From Bacillota bacterium (lineage in GTDB: Bacteria > Bacillota > Clostridia > Acetivibrionales > JAEZXR01), in contig JAEZXR010000103.1 in NCBI GenBank assembly GCA_023419605.1, positions 1-64,000 on the forward strand: 64,000 bases of DNA. The letters are read 5' to 3'. Below, in pieces: positions 63,166-64,000 of the stretch. Under the pieces are notes generated by a model, which searched no databases, had not been told where the DNA came from, and saw nothing but the letters and a program-made list of their open reading frames with translations. Made by a program: the position numbers and the translations under genes. The first letter of the stretch is position 1. The number at the start of each line of letters is the position of its first letter.

Positions 63166-63676
63166 GATAATCCTCCTCATAGATTTACTATGTATTATAT
63201 TGGTAGCAGATTCGTATAACTTTAGGACAATACTGGATAATCCTGCCATATAGATAAGGATATATTTCCGTTATCCCGGGCAATTCATGCATGATGCACT
63301 ACTATAAAAAGAAATGATGCCTAATCTAATGTAGGATAATGGATCGAATGTAGTATACCAGGTACAGTTCGATTATATAAACAAACCCGGGGAAATGCAA
63401 CTTTCATTTTCTCAGGCCATCCTACATTTTACAACATACATTTTCTTAGATGACCTTACTCTTCATAAGAATGCTGGTACGTACAGGCTGAAAATGCGCT
63501 GTTTCCTGGCCTGGGAGGAATTTTACCCATAAAAAACTATTTCCGGTCCGGACAAATTGTGCTATAATAGAAACGATTATATAACGTTCGATTTTTACAG
63601 CAAACGTCTTATATTTTATATATGGATAATCAAAAAAGATACCAGGACTGATATTATGGTATGTGGAGGTCAATAA
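63166..63676. other. divergent regulatory region between copy 2 and the sensor gene
   Basis: It holds the shared upstream element (63350-63460) and GGTACGTACAG at about 63477, which has the inner eight bases of an AraR box. It also holds a TTGTGCTATAATAG promoter-like sequence near 63557 in the direction of the sensor gene, and GGAGG before the sensor ATG. No coding frame is supported. Confidence 0.5.
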
Positions 63677-64000
63677 ATGTTTTCAGAATTACGAAAAGGC
63701 AAAATTGCCTTTTTCAAGCGCTTTCTAATTTCCTATTTATTTATATTGATCATTCCTTTAGCTTTGACCAGCGTCGCCTATAACCAGGCCGTGAAGATTG
63801 TGGAGGGTAATGCCATCGATTCCAGGTTGTTCATGCTGGGCCATATCCGCGACAGTGTAGACAAATACTTTAAAGACTTGGATGAAACCATCGTTCTGAC
63901 TGCCCTGGATTCGAAGTTGAACCGTCTCTTATATTACAGCCAGCCGAGGGAAGGTTCTTCCGACATGTATCTGTTTTACGAGTATGCCAATTACGTTCGT
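63677..64000 (+). CDS. membrane-anchored sensor, 5' part (probable AraC-family regulator)
   Basis: The 108 codons present begin MFSELRKGKIAFFKRFLISY, one transmembrane helix (YLFILIIPLALTSVAY) and then an extracellular helical region (DSVDKYFKDLDETIVL) like Cache sensors. GGAGG lies before the ATG. Beside YtcP/YteP-type importers such proteins are usually large AraC regulators or histidine kinases that sense the oligosaccharide outside the cell. The output domain lies beyond the window, so the type is inferred. Confidence 0.65.
   Translation, partial: MFSELRKGKIAFFKRFLISYLFILIIPLALTSVAYNQAVKIVEGNAIDSRLFMLGHIRDSVDKYFKDLDETIVLTALDSKLNRLLYYSQPREGSSDMYLFYEYANYVR

Noticed and set aside
63446..63673. 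75-codon minus-strand frame before the sensor gene
   Set aside because: It lies in the divergent regulatory region with no ribosome binding site or recognisable domain.

Overview
This 64 kb window comes from a spore-forming, anaerobic, plant-polysaccharide-degrading member of the Clostridia (Firmicutes). The evidence is a complete gerA-type germination operon, a two-subunit L-serine dehydratase, the cdaA-cdaR-glmM-glmS cell-wall/c-di-AMP block with a glmS ribozyme, GntR/LacI-type AraR control, and intracellular GH43 and pectin-esterase genes fed by an oligosaccharide ABC importer. No species is claimed.

Positions 1 to about 15.42 kb are the right-hand part of a Tn7-like transposon inserted just downstream of glmS, the classical attTn7 site. 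It has a full tnsABCDE set, transcribed away from glmS, and a right end with three 20-bp-phased candidate TnsB sites. A HEPN-type protein sits between tnsD and tnsE. The AT-rich cargo is defence-like: a Vsr mismatch endonuclease, a ribbon-helix-helix regulator with a perfect inverted repeat upstream, two C5-cytosine DNA methyltransferases (one with an endonuclease III-like four-cysteine loop), a GHKL ATPase-TIR-zinc ribbon fusion, a small RyR-domain protein and the start of another gene at the window edge. No restriction endonuclease is visible, so the GHKL-TIR protein is the best candidate effector. The left end lies outside the window.

From 15.4 to 26 kb is the chromosomal block glmS (own promoter plus ribozyme), glmM, an FAD dehydrogenase, cdaR and cdaA. 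An AmmeMemoRadiSam pair and a zinc-ribbon gene follow. The ribozyme carries a 90-bp hairpin made of ten 7-bp units, and other heptamer-phased repeats occur before glmM and after a lacI-type gene.

From 26 to 46 kb lie sdaAB, asnS, a heterodimeric ABC exporter controlled by an adjacent LacI-type repressor (the same 12-bp palindrome precedes both units), DUF2935 and glycine-rich proteins, a chemotaxis receptor, the germination operon, tRNA-Leu(UAG), an unknown gene, a telomere-like hexamer inverted repeat and a metallophosphoesterase.

From 46 to 64 kb is an arabinose and pectin/arabinoxylan oligosaccharide locus. It holds araD, araB, araR, a fucose-isomerase-family enzyme in the araA position, an esterase-like hydrolase, two GH43 enzymes, a pectin methylesterase, a lipoprotein-plus-two-permease importer, a duplicated binding lipoprotein, and the start of a membrane-anchored sensor/regulator. 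All enzymes lack signal peptides, so the operon appears to import oligosaccharides and finish their breakdown inside the cell.
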